Positions 11,308-22,318 are shown, counted from the first letter of the stretch. The stretch is 64,000 nucleotides of DNA from Citrobacter sp. (GCA_019415335.1 DXKH01000093.1:19270-83269), one strand, 5' to 3'. A program made the numbers and translations. Notes: a model not told the origin generated them from the letters alone.

Positions 11308-11462
11308 CTCCCTTTCTCCGCAATATAGCTTTTTGATCTTTGTTATCACGCAACAATCTTTCATCCCTTCCCCCGCTTACGCCAGGATAAAGCAGCGAAA
11401 ACGATCCGGCGTGATTCGACGACGACGTGTCCGGGTCGCCACATACAGACCAAGGAACGCCC

Positions 11463-12602
11463 ATGGAACAACGCCAATTCAACGGCAAAAGCCACTGGTA
11501 TCATGAAACCCAGTCCAGCACCGGCCCGCAAGATGTGTTGCCGCTGGTGCCCGAAGCCGCACACGTTGATGATCGTTTTCTGTTGGATTTGGTGATATCG
11601 GAAGACGCGCTTTTACCCTTTCAGTCCTGGCTGCAACCGGCCCGCCAGCTTGCTCATGAACTGTTCCCTGACACCGTTTTACTGAACCGCCTGCATACCT
11701 TTAGCGCTTATGAACGCATGAGTACCGCGTTAACAGTCGCTCAGGTGTTCGGCGTGCAGCGGCTCTGCAACCATTATGCCGCCCGTCTGACGCCACTTCC
11801 CGGCCCGGATTCGTCGCGTGAAAGCAATCACCGGCTGGCGCAGATAACTCAGTACGCACGCCAGCTTGCCAGTTCACCTTCGGTAATTGATAACCGCGCC
11901 CGCCAGCATCTGGGCGACGTTGGCCTCTCGGCCTGGGATATCGCGCTGATGAACCAAATCATCGGCTACATCGGTTTTCAGGCGCGCGTTGTCGCCACGT
12001 TTCAAGCCTGGCTGGGGCAACCGGTGCGCTGGGTGCCGGGTCTGGACACGCAGTCATTCGCCGATGCCGCGCCGTTCCAGCAGCGCGATACCACCTGGCA
12101 TTCAGCGCACGAACAGGTTGAACTGCGCTACGCAACGGCGGAACAACTTGAGTGTCTGTCGCGCTATCAGCCGATCGCCGCCCTCCAGCACATCGCCCCT
12201 AATCTGGTTCACCAACCGGCGCTGCTCTCTCTGCTTGGCTCGCTGCTGAAGAGCACATTGTCCGATGAATCCCCCGCCCACAACGTCACGACGTTGCTGA
12301 CGTCGCGAATTAACGGCAGTGTAAGCTGCTTTAACCAACATGCGACATCGTCGGAAATAGCCGAATTATTACGGCAGAGTGAACACGAGATAGAACGCCG
12401 GGAACGGCAGCCGTCGATTGAGCGTCCGTTGTTCCAGGCAGTACAATTACTGACGCGCGCGCCCGATCGTTTCAGTGCTGCTCAGTTCACCCCGCTTTGC
12501 GAATCCTGTATGTCCTTCGAACAGGCAATCCAATTGTTGGCCTGGTCGGGTTTGTGCGGATGGCTCAATCGTCTGAAAATCGCGCTGGGCGAGACACATT
12601 AA
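11463..12602 (+). CDS. yciW: YciW, AhpD/CMD-like putative oxidoreductase
   Basis: YciW is a protein of 379 residues related to the peroxidase/carboxymuconolactone-decarboxylase group. In E. coli it is annotated as a putative oxidoreductase and reported to belong to the cysteine (CysB) regulon; its reaction is not known. The ATG at 11463 is preceded by AAGGA and gives [15 protein letters not shown], which resembles the E. coli and Salmonella N-termini. The frame is open 12 codons further upstream. No membrane segment or signal is apparent. It lies between fabI and rnb, same direction, about 90 bp before rnb. Confidence 0.88.
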   Translation: MEQRQFNGKSHWYHETQSSTGPQDVLPLVPEAAHVDDRFLLDLVISEDALLPFQSWLQPARQLAHELFPDTVLLNRLHTFSAYERMSTALTVAQVFGVQRLCNHYAARLTPLPGPDSSRESNHRLAQITQYARQLASSPSVIDNRARQHLGDVGLSAWDIALMNQIIGYIGFQARVVATFQAWLGQPVRWVPGLDTQSFADAAPFQQRDTTWHSAHEQVELRYATAEQLECLSRYQPIAALQHIAPNLVHQPALLSLLGSLLKSTLSDESPAHNVTTLLTSRINGSVSCFNQHATSSEIAELLRQSEHEIERRERQPSIERPLFQAVQLLTRAPDRFSAAQFTPLCESCMSFEQAIQLLAWSGLCGWLNRLKIALGETH

Positions 12603-12691
12603 CCCCTTCATTGCCATAAAGAGCGCTTGCCGCATCAGGTACTTTCGCGTAAAACTGTCAGCCGCTCTTATGGCCACGAAAATAGACAAAT

Positions 12692-14626
12692 ATGTTTCAG
12701 GACAACCCGCTGCTAGCGCAGCTTAAACAGCAACTGCATTCCCAGACGCCGCGTGCTGAAGGGGTGGTAAAAGCCACGGAAAAAGGCTTTGGCTTCCTGG
12801 AAGTCGATGCGCAAAAAAGTTATTTCATCCCACCGCCGCAGATGAAAAAAGTGATGCATGGCGACCGTATCATCGCTGTCATCCACACCGAAAAAGATCG
12901 TGAATCTGCGGAGCCGGAAGAACTGGTTGAGCCGTTCCTGACCCGCTTTGTCGGTAAAGTGCAGGGTAAGAACGATCGCCTGTCCATCGTGCCGGATCAT
13001 CCGCTGTTGAAAGACGCTATCCCCTGCCGCGCTGCACGCGGTGTGGAGCATGAATTTAAAGAGGGTGACTGGGCCGTTGCTGAAATGCGCCGTCATCCGC
13101 TCAAAGGCGACCGCACGTTCTACGCCGAATTAACCCAGTTCATCACGTTCGCTGATGACCACTTCGTGCCGTGGTGGGTCACCCTGGCACGGCATAATCT
13201 TGAAAAAGAAGCGCCGGACGGCGTGGCGACGGAAATGCTGGATGAAGGTCTGGAACGTCAGGATCTGACGGCGCTGAATTTCGTCACCATCGACAGTGCC
13301 AGCACGGAAGATATGGACGATGCGCTGTACGCCGAAGAACTGGCAGATGGCAAACTGCAACTGACCGTGGCGATTGCCGACCCTACCGCCTGGATCGCCG
13401 AAGGCAGCAAGCTGGATAACGCCGCAAAAATCCGCGCGTTCACCAACTATCTGCCGGGCTTCAACATTCCAATGCTGCCGCGCGAACTGTCTGACGACCT
13501 CTGCTCGCTGCGCGCCAATGAAGTGCGCCCGGTGCTCGCCTGCCGCATGACCATTGCCGCTGATGGCGCCATTGAAGATAACATTACGTTCTTCGCCGCC
13601 ACGATTGAGTCGAAAGCTAAACTGGCTTATGGCAACGTCTCTGACTGGCTGGAAAATCGCGGTAGCTGGCAACCGGAAAGCGAAGAAATCGCGCAGCAAA
13701 TTCGCCTGCTGCAACGTATCTGCCTGAGCCGCGGCGAGTGGCGTCATCACCATGCGCTGGTGTTTAAAGATCGCCCGGATTACCGCTTCATTCTCGGTGA
13801 AAAAGGCGAAGTGCTGGATATCGTCGCAGAACCGCGTCGCATCGCGAACCGGATTGTCGAAGAGTCGATGATTGCCGCTAACATCTGCGCCGCACGCGTG
13901 CTGCGCGACAAGCTCGGCTTTGGCATTTACAACGTTCACCTGGGCTTTGATCCGGCCAATGCTGAAGCACTGGCCGCGCTGCTGCAATCCCACGGGATGC
14001 ATGTGAACGCCGAGGAAGTATTGACCCTCGAAGGCTTCTGCAAACTGCGTCGTGAACTGGATGCGCAACCGTCGGGTTTCCTCGACAGCCGTATTCGTCG
14101 CTTCCAGTCTTTTGCGGAAATCAGCACTGAGCCGGGTCCACACTTCGGGCTGGGGCTGGAGGCTTACGCGACCTGGACTTCACCGATTCGTAAGTATGGC
14201 GATATGATCAACCATCGCCTGCTGAAAGCAGTCATCAAAGGTGAAAGCATTAACCGTCCGCAGGAAGAGATCACCGTGCAGATGGCTGAGCGCCGTCGCC
14301 TGAACCGCATGGCGGAACGCGATGTTGGCGACTGGTTATATGCCCGCTTCCTGAGCGATAAAGCCGGCACGGATACCCGCTTCGCGGCGGAAATCATCGA
14401 TGTCAGCCGTGGCGGGATGCGTGTACGCCTGGTGGATAACGGCGCGGTTGCCTTTATCCCTGCGCCATTCCTGCACGCCGTGCGTGATGAACTGGTTTGC
14501 AGCCAGGAGAGCGGCACCATCCAGATCAAAGGTGAAACCGTTTATAAAGTGACGGATGTGATTGATGTCACCATCGCCGAAGTGCGGATGGAAACCCGCA
14601 GCATCATCGCCCGTCCTGCCGCCTGA
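12692..14626 (+). CDS. rnb: exoribonuclease II
   Basis: RNase II degrades single-stranded RNA processively from the 3' end to nucleoside monophosphates. The 644-residue product equals the E. coli length. Two cold-shock-type RNA-binding domains (about 1-170) precede the RNB catalytic domain, whose metal-binding Asp cluster is seen in [13 protein letters not shown] (near 201-212). A C-terminal S1 domain ends the protein ([20 protein letters not shown]). A GC-rich hairpin terminator follows at 14640. Confidence 0.98.
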   Translation: MFQDNPLLAQLKQQLHSQTPRAEGVVKATEKGFGFLEVDAQKSYFIPPPQMKKVMHGDRIIAVIHTEKDRESAEPEELVEPFLTRFVGKVQGKNDRLSIVPDHPLLKDAIPCRAARGVEHEFKEGDWAVAEMRRHPLKGDRTFYAELTQFITFADDHFVPWWVTLARHNLEKEAPDGVATEMLDEGLERQDLTALNFVTIDSASTEDMDDALYAEELADGKLQLTVAIADPTAWIAEGSKLDNAAKIRAFTNYLPGFNIPMLPRELSDDLCSLRANEVRPVLACRMTIAADGAIEDNITFFAATIESKAKLAYGNVSDWLENRGSWQPESEEIAQQIRLLQRICLSRGEWRHHHALVFKDRPDYRFILGEKGEVLDIVAEPRRIANRIVEESMIAANICAARVLRDKLGFGIYNVHLGFDPANAEALAALLQSHGMHVNAEEVLTLEGFCKLRRELDAQPSGFLDSRIRRFQSFAEISTEPGPHFGLGLEAYATWTSPIRKYGDMINHRLLKAVIKGESINRPQEEITVQMAERRRLNRMAERDVGDWLYARFLSDKAGTDTRFAAEIIDVSRGGMRVRLVDNGAVAFIPAPFLHAVRDELVCSQESGTIQIKGETVYKVTDVIDVTIAEVRMETRSIIARPAA

Positions 14627-14639
14627 CGACCTGCCCTGC

Positions 14640-14677
14640 AACGGCCTTTTCTTTTCGGGAAAGGCCGTTTTCTTTCC
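14640..14677 (+). terminator. terminator of rnb
   Basis: Nine-base-pair stem ACGGCCTTT/AAAGGCCGT around a short loop, followed by TTTCTTT, 14 bases after the rnb stop. Confidence 0.85.
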
Positions 14678-14874
14678 CCCACATCGCCATTCTCTCACTA
14701 CACTCTGACTGTCAGCCGGATATATTTTCAACAGCACCTATGCTTTTCTCCGGATCTGAATTACAAATAAATACATAAACAAAACAAGATGTTCAGCTAC
14801 TGTAATTGTTAATGAACGCTGGCTGAACCCTTCCATTAAGGGTTGATTGCACTTTAAACGGGAGGGTGTTCACT

Positions 14875-16866
14875 ATGAAAGACATTCTGGAGTCCGCAAC
14901 GTTGTATAGCTTTTTGGGTACTCACACGCCTTACTGGCGTTTGTCAGAAGATTCCAACACCCTGCATTTGTCCGTCACCGAAGCGACCGACCGAGCGGAG
15001 CGCGTTGAGCTTGCGCCTGAGCAAGCCGAACGGATCCGTGAAATGACCGCCATCACCTCCAGCCTGATGATGACGCTCCCCTTTGAAGACAACGATGTCC
15101 CGGTGCATCTGGTAGGCCGCAAAATTAACAAACGTGAATGGGCTGGCAGCGCGTCGGCGTGGCACGACACCCCTTCGGTGGCGCGCGACCTGGTCAAAGG
15201 ATTATCGTTTGCTGAACAAGTGGTGACTGAAGCTAACTCAGCCATCGTGATCCTCGACAGTCGGGGCAACATTCAGCGCTTCAATCGCCTGTGTGAAGAG
15301 TACACCGGGTTGAAAGAGCAGGAAGTGATTGGGCAGAGCGTCTTCAAACTCTTTATGAGCCGTCGGGAAGCCGCCGCCTCGCGTCGCAACATCAGCGGTT
15401 TCTTTCGCAACGGCAATTCGTATGAAGTGGAACGCTGGGTAAAGACCCGCAAAGGACAGCGTCTGTTCCTGTTCCGTAATAAGTTTGTCCACAGCGGCAG
15501 CGGTAAAAACGAAATCTATCTGATCTGTTCCGGTACGGACATCACGGAAGAACGACGTGCGCAGGAGCGGTTACGTGTACTGGCGAATACCGACACCATT
15601 ACCGGGTTGCCAAACCGCAACGCGATCCATGAACTGATTAATGACGCGATTGAACAGGCTGGCGACAGTCAGGTGGGCATTGTTTATCTCGATCTGGATA
15701 ACTTCAAAAAGGTAAACGATGCCTATGGTCATATGTTTGGCGATCAACTTTTGCAGGCAGTGTCGTTAGCGCTCCTGAGCTGTCTGGAAGAGAATCAACT
15801 GCTGGCACGTCTCGGTGGCGACGAGTTTATTGTATTGGCCAGCCAGACGTCTCAGGGCTCGCTTGAGGCCGTCGCCTCGCGGATCCTTACCCGATTGCGC
15901 CAGCCTTTCCGCATCGGCCTGATAGAGGTCTATACCGGCTGTTCTGTCGGTATCGCGATGGCACCTCAGCATGGAGAGGACAGCGACAACCTGATCCGCA
16001 ATGCAGATACCGCAATGTACACCGCCAAAGAAGGCGGGCGCGGGCAGTTCTGCGTCTTCTCGCCAGAGATGAACGAGCGGGTTTTCGAATACCTGTGGCT
16101 GGACACCAACCTGCGCAAAGCGCTGGAAAACGATCAGTTGCTGATTCACTATCAGCCGAAAGTTACCTGGCGGGGTGAAATCCGCAGTCTTGAGGCGCTG
16201 GTGCGCTGGCAGTCTCCTGAGCGCGGGCTTATCCCACCGCTGGAGTTCATCTCATACGCCGAGGAATCGGGGTTGATTGTGCCGCTTGGGCGCTGGGTGA
16301 TCCTCGACGTGGTTCGCCAGGTCGCGAAGTGGCGGGATAAAGGCATTAATCTGCGCGTAGCGGTTAACATCTCTGCCCGGCAACTGGCTGATCAGACGAT
16401 TTTCACCGATCTGAAGCGTGTACTGCACGAGCTCAATTTCGAATATTGCCCTATCGATGTCGAACTGACCGAAAGTTGTCTGATCGAGAATGAAGCGCTC
16501 GCGCTGTCCGTCATTCAGCAGTTTAGCCAGCTTGGTGCCCAGGTGCATCTGGATGACTTTGGTACCGGTTATTCCTCGCTTTCGCAACTGACGCGTTTCC
16601 CGATTGATGCCATCAAGCTGGATCAGATTTTCGTCCGCGATATTCACAAAAAGTCGGTGTCGCAATCGATGGTACGCGCGATTGTCGCTGTGGCGCAGGC
16701 GTTGAATCTACAGGTGATCGCCGAAGGGGTGGAGAGCGCCAAGGAGGATGCTTTTCTGACGAAAAACGGTGTCAATGAGCGGCAAGGGTTCTTGTTTGCA
16801 AAACCGATGCCTGCTGCCGTGTTTGAGCGCTGGTACAAACGTTATCTCAACAAGAAAAAGCGCTAA
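14875..16866 (+). CDS. pdeR: PdeR (Gmr/YciR), PAS-GGDEF-EAL c-di-GMP phosphodiesterase
   Basis: In E. coli PdeR is the trigger phosphodiesterase that restrains DgcM and MlrA, and hence csgD and curli, until cyclic-di-GMP rises. It was earlier named Gmr for modulating RNase II stability. The 663-residue product has a PAS domain at about 110-230, a GGDEF domain with intact GGDEF (RLGGDEFIVLA) at about 240-395, and an EAL domain with EALVRWQ and the DDFGTGYSSL loop at about 405-655. I start at ATG 14875 (MKDILESATLYS as in E. coli), about nine bases after GGGAGG. An in-frame GTG at 14866 would add three residues. It follows rnb on the same strand. Confidence 0.96.
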   Translation: MKDILESATLYSFLGTHTPYWRLSEDSNTLHLSVTEATDRAERVELAPEQAERIREMTAITSSLMMTLPFEDNDVPVHLVGRKINKREWAGSASAWHDTPSVARDLVKGLSFAEQVVTEANSAIVILDSRGNIQRFNRLCEEYTGLKEQEVIGQSVFKLFMSRREAAASRRNISGFFRNGNSYEVERWVKTRKGQRLFLFRNKFVHSGSGKNEIYLICSGTDITEERRAQERLRVLANTDTITGLPNRNAIHELINDAIEQAGDSQVGIVYLDLDNFKKVNDAYGHMFGDQLLQAVSLALLSCLEENQLLARLGGDEFIVLASQTSQGSLEAVASRILTRLRQPFRIGLIEVYTGCSVGIAMAPQHGEDSDNLIRNADTAMYTAKEGGRGQFCVFSPEMNERVFEYLWLDTNLRKALENDQLLIHYQPKVTWRGEIRSLEALVRWQSPERGLIPPLEFISYAEESGLIVPLGRWVILDVVRQVAKWRDKGINLRVAVNISARQLADQTIFTDLKRVLHELNFEYCPIDVELTESCLIENEALALSVIQQFSQLGAQVHLDDFGTGYSSLSQLTRFPIDAIKLDQIFVRDIHKKSVSQSMVRAIVAVAQALNLQVIAEGVESAKEDAFLTKNGVNERQGFLFAKPMPAAVFERWYKRYLNKKKR

Positions 16867-16887
16867 GCCGGCAAAATGATCATCCGG

Positions 16888-16913
16888 GCGAAACGGAAAG
16901 TTTCGCTTTTCGC
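16888..16913 (+). terminator. terminator of pdeR
   Basis: Stem GCGAAAC/GTTTCGC with a five-base loop, followed by TTTTCG, about 20 bases after the pdeR stop. Confidence 0.7.
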
Positions 16914-17048
16914 CTTATGCATATCTGCATGTAATCGCAGAATATATAATATTCCCTAAAGGTTCTGGCGAGGCTGAATTTTCCCTTCTCTTTTGCCGCC
17001 ATTTTTTGCATCATTAAATTCTCTCATACTTTGACAAAGGATCCCCCC

Positions 17049-17231
17049 ATGTCTGATATCGATGCTAAACGGGTTGCCGAGCGTATTGATACCGTGCTTG
17101 ATATCCTGGTGGCCGGCGATGTCCACTCCGCTATTCATAATCTCGAAATTCTGAAGGCGGAATTGTTGAGCAAGATTCAGGACGAAGCCGTATCTGCAAC
17201 GAACAAACCCCGGGCACCGTGGGAGATCTGA
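17049..17231 (+). CDS. yciZ: YciZ, small UPF0509 protein
   Basis: A 60-residue acidic protein of the UPF0509 family. It matches E. coli YciZ (57 residues) at the start ([14 protein letters not shown]), along [20 protein letters not shown] and at the conserved end APWEI. No function is known. The ATG at 17049 gives the E. coli-like start; an in-frame ATG at 17031 lies only 18 bases upstream. Predicted mostly helical and cytosolic, with no signal. Confidence 0.9.
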   Translation: MSDIDAKRVAERIDTVLDILVAGDVHSAIHNLEILKAELLSKIQDEAVSATNKPRAPWEI

Positions 17232-17330
17232 TTTTTTCGCGCGCGGTTTGCCGGCGTGTATCGCCAGGATGTTTCACCGCCGCATGTGTTTAATCTTCGC
17301 GGTACTATTGCCGCTATAAAAACTAACGCT

Positions 17331-18080
17331 ATGAACTCCCGACAACAAAAAATTTTGCAAATGGTCATTGATAAAGGCCAGGTGAGTGTCTCTGAACTGG
17401 CCAAAGTCACTGGCGTTTCCGAAGTCACCATTCGACAGGATCTGAATACCCTCGAGAAGCAGAGCTTTCTGCGCCGTGCGCACGGTTTCGCCGTTTCGCT
17501 GGATAGCGAAGACGTGGAAACCAGGATGATGACCAACTACACCCTGAAGCGTCAACTCGCTGAATTCGCCGCGTCGCTGGTCAGTCCAGGTGAATCAGTG
17601 TTCATTGAAAATGGCAGCAGCAATGCCCTGCTGGCGAGAACGCTGGCGGAACAGAAGGACGTCACTATCATCACAGTCAGCAGTTATATCGCTCACCTGC
17701 TGAAAGAGACGCCCTGCGAAGTCATCCTGCTAGGCGGTATTTATCAGAAAAAAAGTGAAAGCATGGTGGGACCGCTGACACGTCAGTTCATCCAGCAGGT
17801 TCATTTCAGCAAAGCGTTTATTGGCATCGATGGCTGGCAGACCGAAACGGGCTTTACGGGTCGCGACATGATGCGGGCTGATGTGGTCAATGCCGTGCTG
17901 GAGAAAGGATCGGAAGCTATTGTCCTGACTGACAGTTCGAAATTTGGCGCGGTCCATCCGTACACGCTTGGCCCTATCGAGCGGTTCAGTCGCGTAATCA
18001 CTGATGCCCGAATCAGTGCCAGCGATCGTAAACTGATGGAACATCGTGGCCTGACCGTGAATATCGTCGACGCTGAATAA
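17331..18080 (+). CDS. yciT: YciT, DeoR-family transcriptional regulator
   Basis: A DeoR/GlpR-type repressor of 249 residues, the same as E. coli YciT. The N-terminal winged helix-turn-helix is visible in [20 protein letters not shown] (residues about 20-39), and the C-terminal DeoR sensor domain typically binds sugar phosphates. In E. coli YciT has been tied to osmotic-stress gene control; the natural effector is not known. The ATG at 17331 gives [12 protein letters not shown]; the frame is open 75 bases upstream. It is followed by osmB. Confidence 0.93.
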   Translation: MNSRQQKILQMVIDKGQVSVSELAKVTGVSEVTIRQDLNTLEKQSFLRRAHGFAVSLDSEDVETRMMTNYTLKRQLAEFAASLVSPGESVFIENGSSNALLARTLAEQKDVTIITVSSYIAHLLKETPCEVILLGGIYQKKSESMVGPLTRQFIQQVHFSKAFIGIDGWQTETGFTGRDMMRADVVNAVLEKGSEAIVLTDSSKFGAVHPYTLGPIERFSRVITDARISASDRKLMEHRGLTVNIVDAE

Positions 18081-18338
18081 TATATCCGCAGATGATTTGC
18101 TCATCGCAGATCATTTGCGCTCTGAGACTATTCTGACTCCCGAATTAAGACTATTTACCTGTTGTTCACAGGCGAAAGTCGTAGAATTAATATTAGCGAT
18201 ATAACAGGAAGTGACTATCACCTGCGTGATATTACCCTGCGCACTAAGGTTTCACGGATGCCCTCTTTAATGACCGATATTTTAACTATAGTTAAAGAGA
18301 GCTTACTTCCGTGAATCGTTAATTCAGGAGAAAGTATT

Positions 18339-18557
18339 ATGTTTGTAACGAGCAAAAAAATGACCGCCGCCGTGCTGGCTATTGCCCTGGCAATGTCTCT
18401 GAGTGCCTGTTCTAACTGGTCTAAACGTGACCGCAACACCGCCATTGGTGCGGGTGCAGGTGCATTAGGTGGTGCAGTCTTAACGGATGGCAGCACGCTG
18501 GGTACGCTGGGTGGTGCCGCTGTCGGTGGTATTATCGGCCACCAGGTAGGTAAATAA
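18339..18557 (+). CDS. osmB: OsmB, osmotically inducible lipoprotein
   Basis: A small outer-membrane lipoprotein induced by high osmolarity, stationary phase and envelope stress (RpoS and Rcs control in E. coli). The 72-residue precursor has a lipoprotein signal peptide with lipobox LSAC (Cys24). A glycine-zipper mature part follows (AGALGGAVLTDGSTLGTLGG). A clear AGGAG ribosome site precedes it. The roughly 260 bp between yciT and osmB carries its promoter region. Confidence 0.97.
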   Translation: MFVTSKKMTAAVLAIALAMSLSACSNWSKRDRNTAIGAGAGALGGAVLTDGSTLGTLGGAAVGGIIGHQVGK

Positions 18558-18647
18558 TCGTAAATAATCTACGGTTGTCCGGCTCGATATAATAATACGA
18601 TTATTTTTTCTGGTCTGCACTACACAGTTTATTTAGCAGTAGAAAGT

Positions 18648-18677
18648 AAAGCCACGATAAAAATATCGTGGCTTTTT
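18648..18677. terminator. bidirectional terminator between osmB and yciH
   Basis: Stem AAAGCCACGAT/ATCGTGGCTTT with T-runs on the plus strand and A-runs before it, so it can serve both converging genes. Confidence 0.88.
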
Positions 18678-18679
18678 CG

Positions 18680-19006
18680 TCATCCGCCCGCTAGTTTCAC
18701 TTTCAGGCCTTTGGCCTCCAGCAGTGATTTAATTAAATCGCGCTTATCACCCTGAATTTCAATTACGCCGTCTTTGACTGCTCCACCGCAGCCACATTTT
18801 TTCTTCAGTTCTGCAGCCAGTTTGCTGAGTTCGCCGTCATCGAGATCAATGCCAGTAATCAGGCACACGCCCTTCCCCTTACGCCCGCTGGTCTGGCGCT
18901 GGATACGGACAATCCCATCGCCCTTCGGACGTTCAGGTGCGGCTTTGGGTTCATCGATCCGCCCACTTTCCGTCGAATAAACCAGACGGCTGTTGGAATC
19001 GCTCAT
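18680..19006 (-). CDS. yciH: YciH, SUI1/eIF1-like translation factor homologue
   Basis: A 108-residue SUI1-domain protein, a bacterial relative of eukaryotic initiation factor eIF1. In E. coli it influences initiation fidelity and is non-essential. The SUI1 core is seen in KGKGVCLITGIDLDDGELSK and the following KKKCGCGGAVKDG. Its start overlaps the pyrF stop by one base (TAATG), so it is translated from the pyrF message. Confidence 0.96.
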   Translation of the reverse strand: MSDSNSRLVYSTESGRIDEPKAAPERPKGDGIVRIQRQTSGRKGKGVCLITGIDLDDGELSKLAAELKKKCGCGGAVKDGVIEIQGDKRDLIKSLLEAKGLKVKLAGG

Positions 19007-19743
19007 TACGCCTCCCGTTTCAGTGACGCGTTGATGGCCTTCAGCGTCTGCGCCGGGTTGTCTGACTGCGTCACCGGACGCCCGATGACCATATAATCCA
19101 CTCCGGTCGCCAGTGCCTGTTCAGGGGTCATAATCCGGCGTTGATCGCCAGCAGCGCTGCCCTGCGGACGGATGCCAGGGGTGACCAGTTTGAAATCACG
19201 GCCAAACGCCTGCTTAAAGCGTACCGCTTCCTGGGCCGAACAGACCACGCCATCCAGACCACATTTTTGCGTTAATGCCGCCAGACGTTCGGCGTGCTCG
19301 GCAGGTGACAGTGTCACTCCTATATCTGCCAGATCGCTGGCTTCCATACTGGTCAGCACCGTGACCGCGATTAACAGCGGCGCATCTTTACCAAACGGCA
19401 GCAGTGCTTCACGGGCTGCGGTCATCATTCTCGCCCCACCCGACGCATGGACGTTCACCATCCAGACGCCAAGATCCGCTGCGGCAGCCACCGCATGAGC
19501 TGCGGTATTGGGGATATCATGGAATTTTAGATCCAGAAAGATATCAAAGCCACGCTGCTGGAGGTCGCGAACCAGTTGAGGTCCGAACAGCGTGAACATC
19601 TCTTTGCCAACTTTCAGACGGCAGTCGCGCGGGTCGATTCGGTCGACAAACGCCAGGGCGTTATCACGGTTATTATAATCGAGAGCAACAACGACAGGAG
19701 AATCGGTAGCAGCGCGGGGAGAAGATGAAGCAGTTAACGTCAT
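19006..19743 (-). CDS. pyrF: orotidine-5'-phosphate decarboxylase
   Basis: PyrF converts OMP to UMP, the final step of de novo pyrimidine synthesis, in the cytosol. The 245-residue TIM-barrel product has the catalytic Lys-Asp motif [10 protein letters not shown] at about 71-80 and the phosphate-binding loop [14 protein letters not shown]. Length and sequence match E. coli. It is co-transcribed with yciH; lapB lies 175 bp upstream on the same strand. Confidence 0.98.
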   Translation of the reverse strand: MTLTASSSPRAATDSPVVVALDYNNRDNALAFVDRIDPRDCRLKVGKEMFTLFGPQLVRDLQQRGFDIFLDLKFHDIPNTAAHAVAAAADLGVWMVNVHASGGARMMTAAREALLPFGKDAPLLIAVTVLTSMEASDLADIGVTLSPAEHAERLAALTQKCGLDGVVCSAQEAVRFKQAFGRDFKLVTPGIRPQGSAAGDQRRIMTPEQALATGVDYMVIGRPVTQSDNPAQTLKAINASLKREA

Positions 19744-19918
19744 AACCAGGCCTTCTTGCTAAGGGGGCAAATGGGTAAACGGCGTGCATTCTACCTGTCA
19801 GGCGCAAAAATTAACAGACACGATTACACCTCTGCCAGGCGATGTGGCACCGATGCCAATGTCAGGATGTAGGCCAATCAATAAGGATGTTGTAACTAAG
19901 ATACGATCTTTTTAAAAA

Positions 19919-21088
19919 TTACAATCCATCGAGTCCACGAATCGGCTTAATCGTCGACCAGGCGCGGCAGGAAGGACAATGCCAGTACAGGGTATACGCA
20001 GTAAATCCGCATTTTGAGCAGCGGTAGCGCGGCTTACTGCGCACCTGCTCGCCCACCATATCACGCAGCACCATCAGGCTCTCTTTCGCACGGCCCTCTT
20101 CGGCTTCGTTAAGGTGATAATCCATCAGCTTATGGAAAACGCGCATCGTCGGATGACGCTGAAGCTGACGGGTAATATAGACCTGTGCGGTCTCCGTGCC
20201 TTCGCGCGCTTCGAGAATATCGGCCAGCATCAGTTCTGCGGCAGCACCAGTATTTTCTTCTACCGCGCGGCGCAGGAACTCTGCCCACTCATCATTTTTG
20301 CCTAACTGTTGGTAGCAGGTCTGGAGCATTTCCAGCGTTTCGCTGACCAGTTCTTTATCCTGGGAAATCACCCGCTGGAGACATTCAACGGCCTTCGCGT
20401 AATCGCCCTTCGCCATCCACACGCGGCCCATCATGATAGAGACCCTGGCGCTATTTTTATCCGCCGCAGCCCCTTTTTTCAGCAGCGCCATGGCGCGATC
20501 CATGTCGTCGCTGCCCATCTGCTGCAACGCCAGTTCGCAGTAAAAATGGGCGATTTCGATACGCTGTTTATCTTTACCCAGTTTGACCAGTCGTTCGGCA
20601 ACCTCAATAGCCTTCTGCCAGTCGCTGGTCGCCTGATAGATCAGCAAGAGTTGCTGCAACGCGCCTACGCGAAAATCGGTTTCATCAGTAAGCTGATTAA
20701 ACATATCCTCCGCCCGGTCATACAGCCCGGCGGCCATGTAATCACGGCCCAGTTGTTGAACCGCCAGCAGTCGCTGCTCATAGGTCAGCGAGGCGCTTTC
20801 CATGAGGGTCTGGTGTATACGGATGGCGCGATCGACTTCGCCACGAGAGCGGAACAGGTTTCCGAGGGTGAGGTGAGCCTCAACGGTGCCGGTATCCTCT
20901 TTCAACATATCGAGGAACAGATCCACCGCTTTATCTTGTTGGTTGCTCAGGAGGAAGTTAACACCCGCGACGTAATCGCGGGAAAGGCGGTTAGCTTCAT
21001 CCTGTTTTGTTTGTTGCGCACTTCTGCGACCCATATACCAGCCATAGGCGGCAGCAACAGGTAAAAGCAGAAACAACAACTCCAGCAT
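19919..21088 (-). CDS. lapB: LapB (YciM), TPR/rubredoxin regulator of LPS synthesis
   Basis: LapB is an inner-membrane-anchored adaptor that promotes FtsH degradation of LpxC and so balances lipopolysaccharide against phospholipid. The 389-residue product has an N-terminal transmembrane anchor (about 1-20), a long TPR region (about 35-340) and a C-terminal rubredoxin-type metal site with the paired CxxC motifs CSKCGF and CPSCRAW. It is paired with lapA six bases upstream, as in E. coli, where the pair also has a heat-shock promoter. Confidence 0.97.
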   Translation of the reverse strand: MLELLFLLLPVAAAYGWYMGRRSAQQTKQDEANRLSRDYVAGVNFLLSNQQDKAVDLFLDMLKEDTGTVEAHLTLGNLFRSRGEVDRAIRIHQTLMESASLTYEQRLLAVQQLGRDYMAAGLYDRAEDMFNQLTDETDFRVGALQQLLLIYQATSDWQKAIEVAERLVKLGKDKQRIEIAHFYCELALQQMGSDDMDRAMALLKKGAAADKNSARVSIMMGRVWMAKGDYAKAVECLQRVISQDKELVSETLEMLQTCYQQLGKNDEWAEFLRRAVEENTGAAAELMLADILEAREGTETAQVYITRQLQRHPTMRVFHKLMDYHLNEAEEGRAKESLMVLRDMVGEQVRSKPRYRCSKCGFTAYTLYWHCPSCRAWSTIKPIRGLDGL

Positions 21089-21094
21089 AAACGG

Positions 21095-21403
21095 TTATTC
21101 CTTCGCGACCGACGTACCAGGCGTCACCACAACGTCTGTCGCTGGCGAGAGCTGGTTTTCCAGTCGTTTAATTTTACGCTCAGCACGCACCAGAGAGACA
21201 CGAACCCGCAGCCAGAAAAGCCCACAGATCAACCAACCAATGGCGAATCCCGCAGCGAACAAAACGGCCAGCAAGGTTGAGATACGATACTCGCCCTGAG
21301 CCAACAGGTAATTAAACGTCACCTGTTGATCGTTCTGCGCACCCAATGTCACCGAGATAACAAATATCGCCAACACCAGTAAGAAAATGAGTAAATATTT
21401 CAC
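21095..21403 (-). CDS. lapA: LapA (YciS), LPS assembly protein A
   Basis: A 102-residue inner-membrane protein with two transmembrane helices (about 1-20 and 42-64) and a charged C-terminal helix (VRAERKIKRLENQL). It works with LapB in lipopolysaccharide assembly control. It is the first gene of the lapAB pair, six bases before lapB. Confidence 0.96.
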   Translation of the reverse strand: MKYLLIFLLVLAIFVISVTLGAQNDQQVTFNYLLAQGEYRISTLLAVLFAAGFAIGWLICGLFWLRVRVSLVRAERKIKRLENQLSPATDVVVTPGTSVAKE

Positions 21404-21553
21404 ATTACTTCCCGTTATGTGGTTTAAGCGAATAAATCATGTTCAACTTACCGCATTTAGCCTTTTAAATTACCATTTTCACGGCGTATGCGAAATGGGA
21501 AAGCAGTCGGCTATCGGATGATTTGAGGGCAAACCCGGTAAAATCAACCCTGG

Positions 21554-22318
21554 TTAGCCGTTTTGCTCACGTTCAGCTATCTCCTGCCTTTCTTCTGCTG
21601 GCGGCGTGAGCGGCCCGCAGAACCGCTGTGCAAGCCAGGTGGCTAACGTCACCAACGCCCATGAGATTAGCGTCGCGACCACCAGATCACGCGGCCAGTG
21701 CATGCCGAGCAGCATACGACTGCCCATCACGCCCGTCGCCCACACCAGTAAAATGGCAATCGTCATCGTCCGTCTGCGCGGCCATAATAAGCCGACAGCG
21801 AGCAACGCCCAGCTTGCCGCAAACATCGTGTGGCCGGACGGAAACGCAAACCCGGTCTCTTTTTGCCAGTGCTGGCGTAAAAACAGCGGAATATCCTGCT
21901 GCGCTGAGAGTTGTTCCTTCACCAGGTCACTGCGATCCTTACGTTTTAAAGTGTAGAACTCATCAACCGGGATATGATGCGTTTTTTCCAGCCATATCAC
22001 GAAAGGACGCGGTTCCTGTACCCGGTCTTTAACCCACGACTTAACGCCCTGACCTATCAGGATGGCTCCTGCCAGAATAGTAAAAAGCATCACCGCCGCT
22101 TTGAGACGAAAGCGCAAACACCAGAAGAACCAGCCACAGAGAATAACATGTGTGATGATACCCCACGGTTGAGTGACCGTTTCGGTTATCCAGTACATCG
22201 CTTTTAGCCATCCGGTATCCTGACCCGGTTGCCAGCGCCAGCCGGACACCCACACGGCAACGGGCATAATCAACAACAATCCCGCGCCAGCCGCAGTACG
22301 CTTTGCAATCGACAGCAT
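21554..22318 (-). CDS. pgpB: phosphatidylglycerophosphatase B
   Basis: PgpB is an inner-membrane PAP2-family phosphatase. It dephosphorylates phosphatidylglycerophosphate and undecaprenyl pyrophosphate and so feeds both phospholipid and peptidoglycan synthesis. The 254-residue product has six membrane helices and the three PAP2 motifs: KDRVQEPRP, PSGHTMFAAS and SRMLLGMHWPRD. ATG 22318 has an AAGAGG ribosome site and gives the E. coli-length protein; the frame is open ten codons further. It is divergent from ribA. Confidence 0.97.
   Translation of the reverse strand: MLSIAKRTAAGAGLLLIMPVAVWVSGWRWQPGQDTGWLKAMYWITETVTQPWGIITHVILCGWFFWCLRFRLKAAVMLFTILAGAILIGQGVKSWVKDRVQEPRPFVIWLEKTHHIPVDEFYTLKRKDRSDLVKEQLSAQQDIPLFLRQHWQKETGFAFPSGHTMFAASWALLAVGLLWPRRRTMTIAILLVWATGVMGSRMLLGMHWPRDLVVATLISWALVTLATWLAQRFCGPLTPPAEERQEIAEREQNG

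Noticed and set aside
13130..14143. A 337-codon open frame antisense to rnb
   Set aside because: Shadow of RNase II; composition and lack of homology rule it out.
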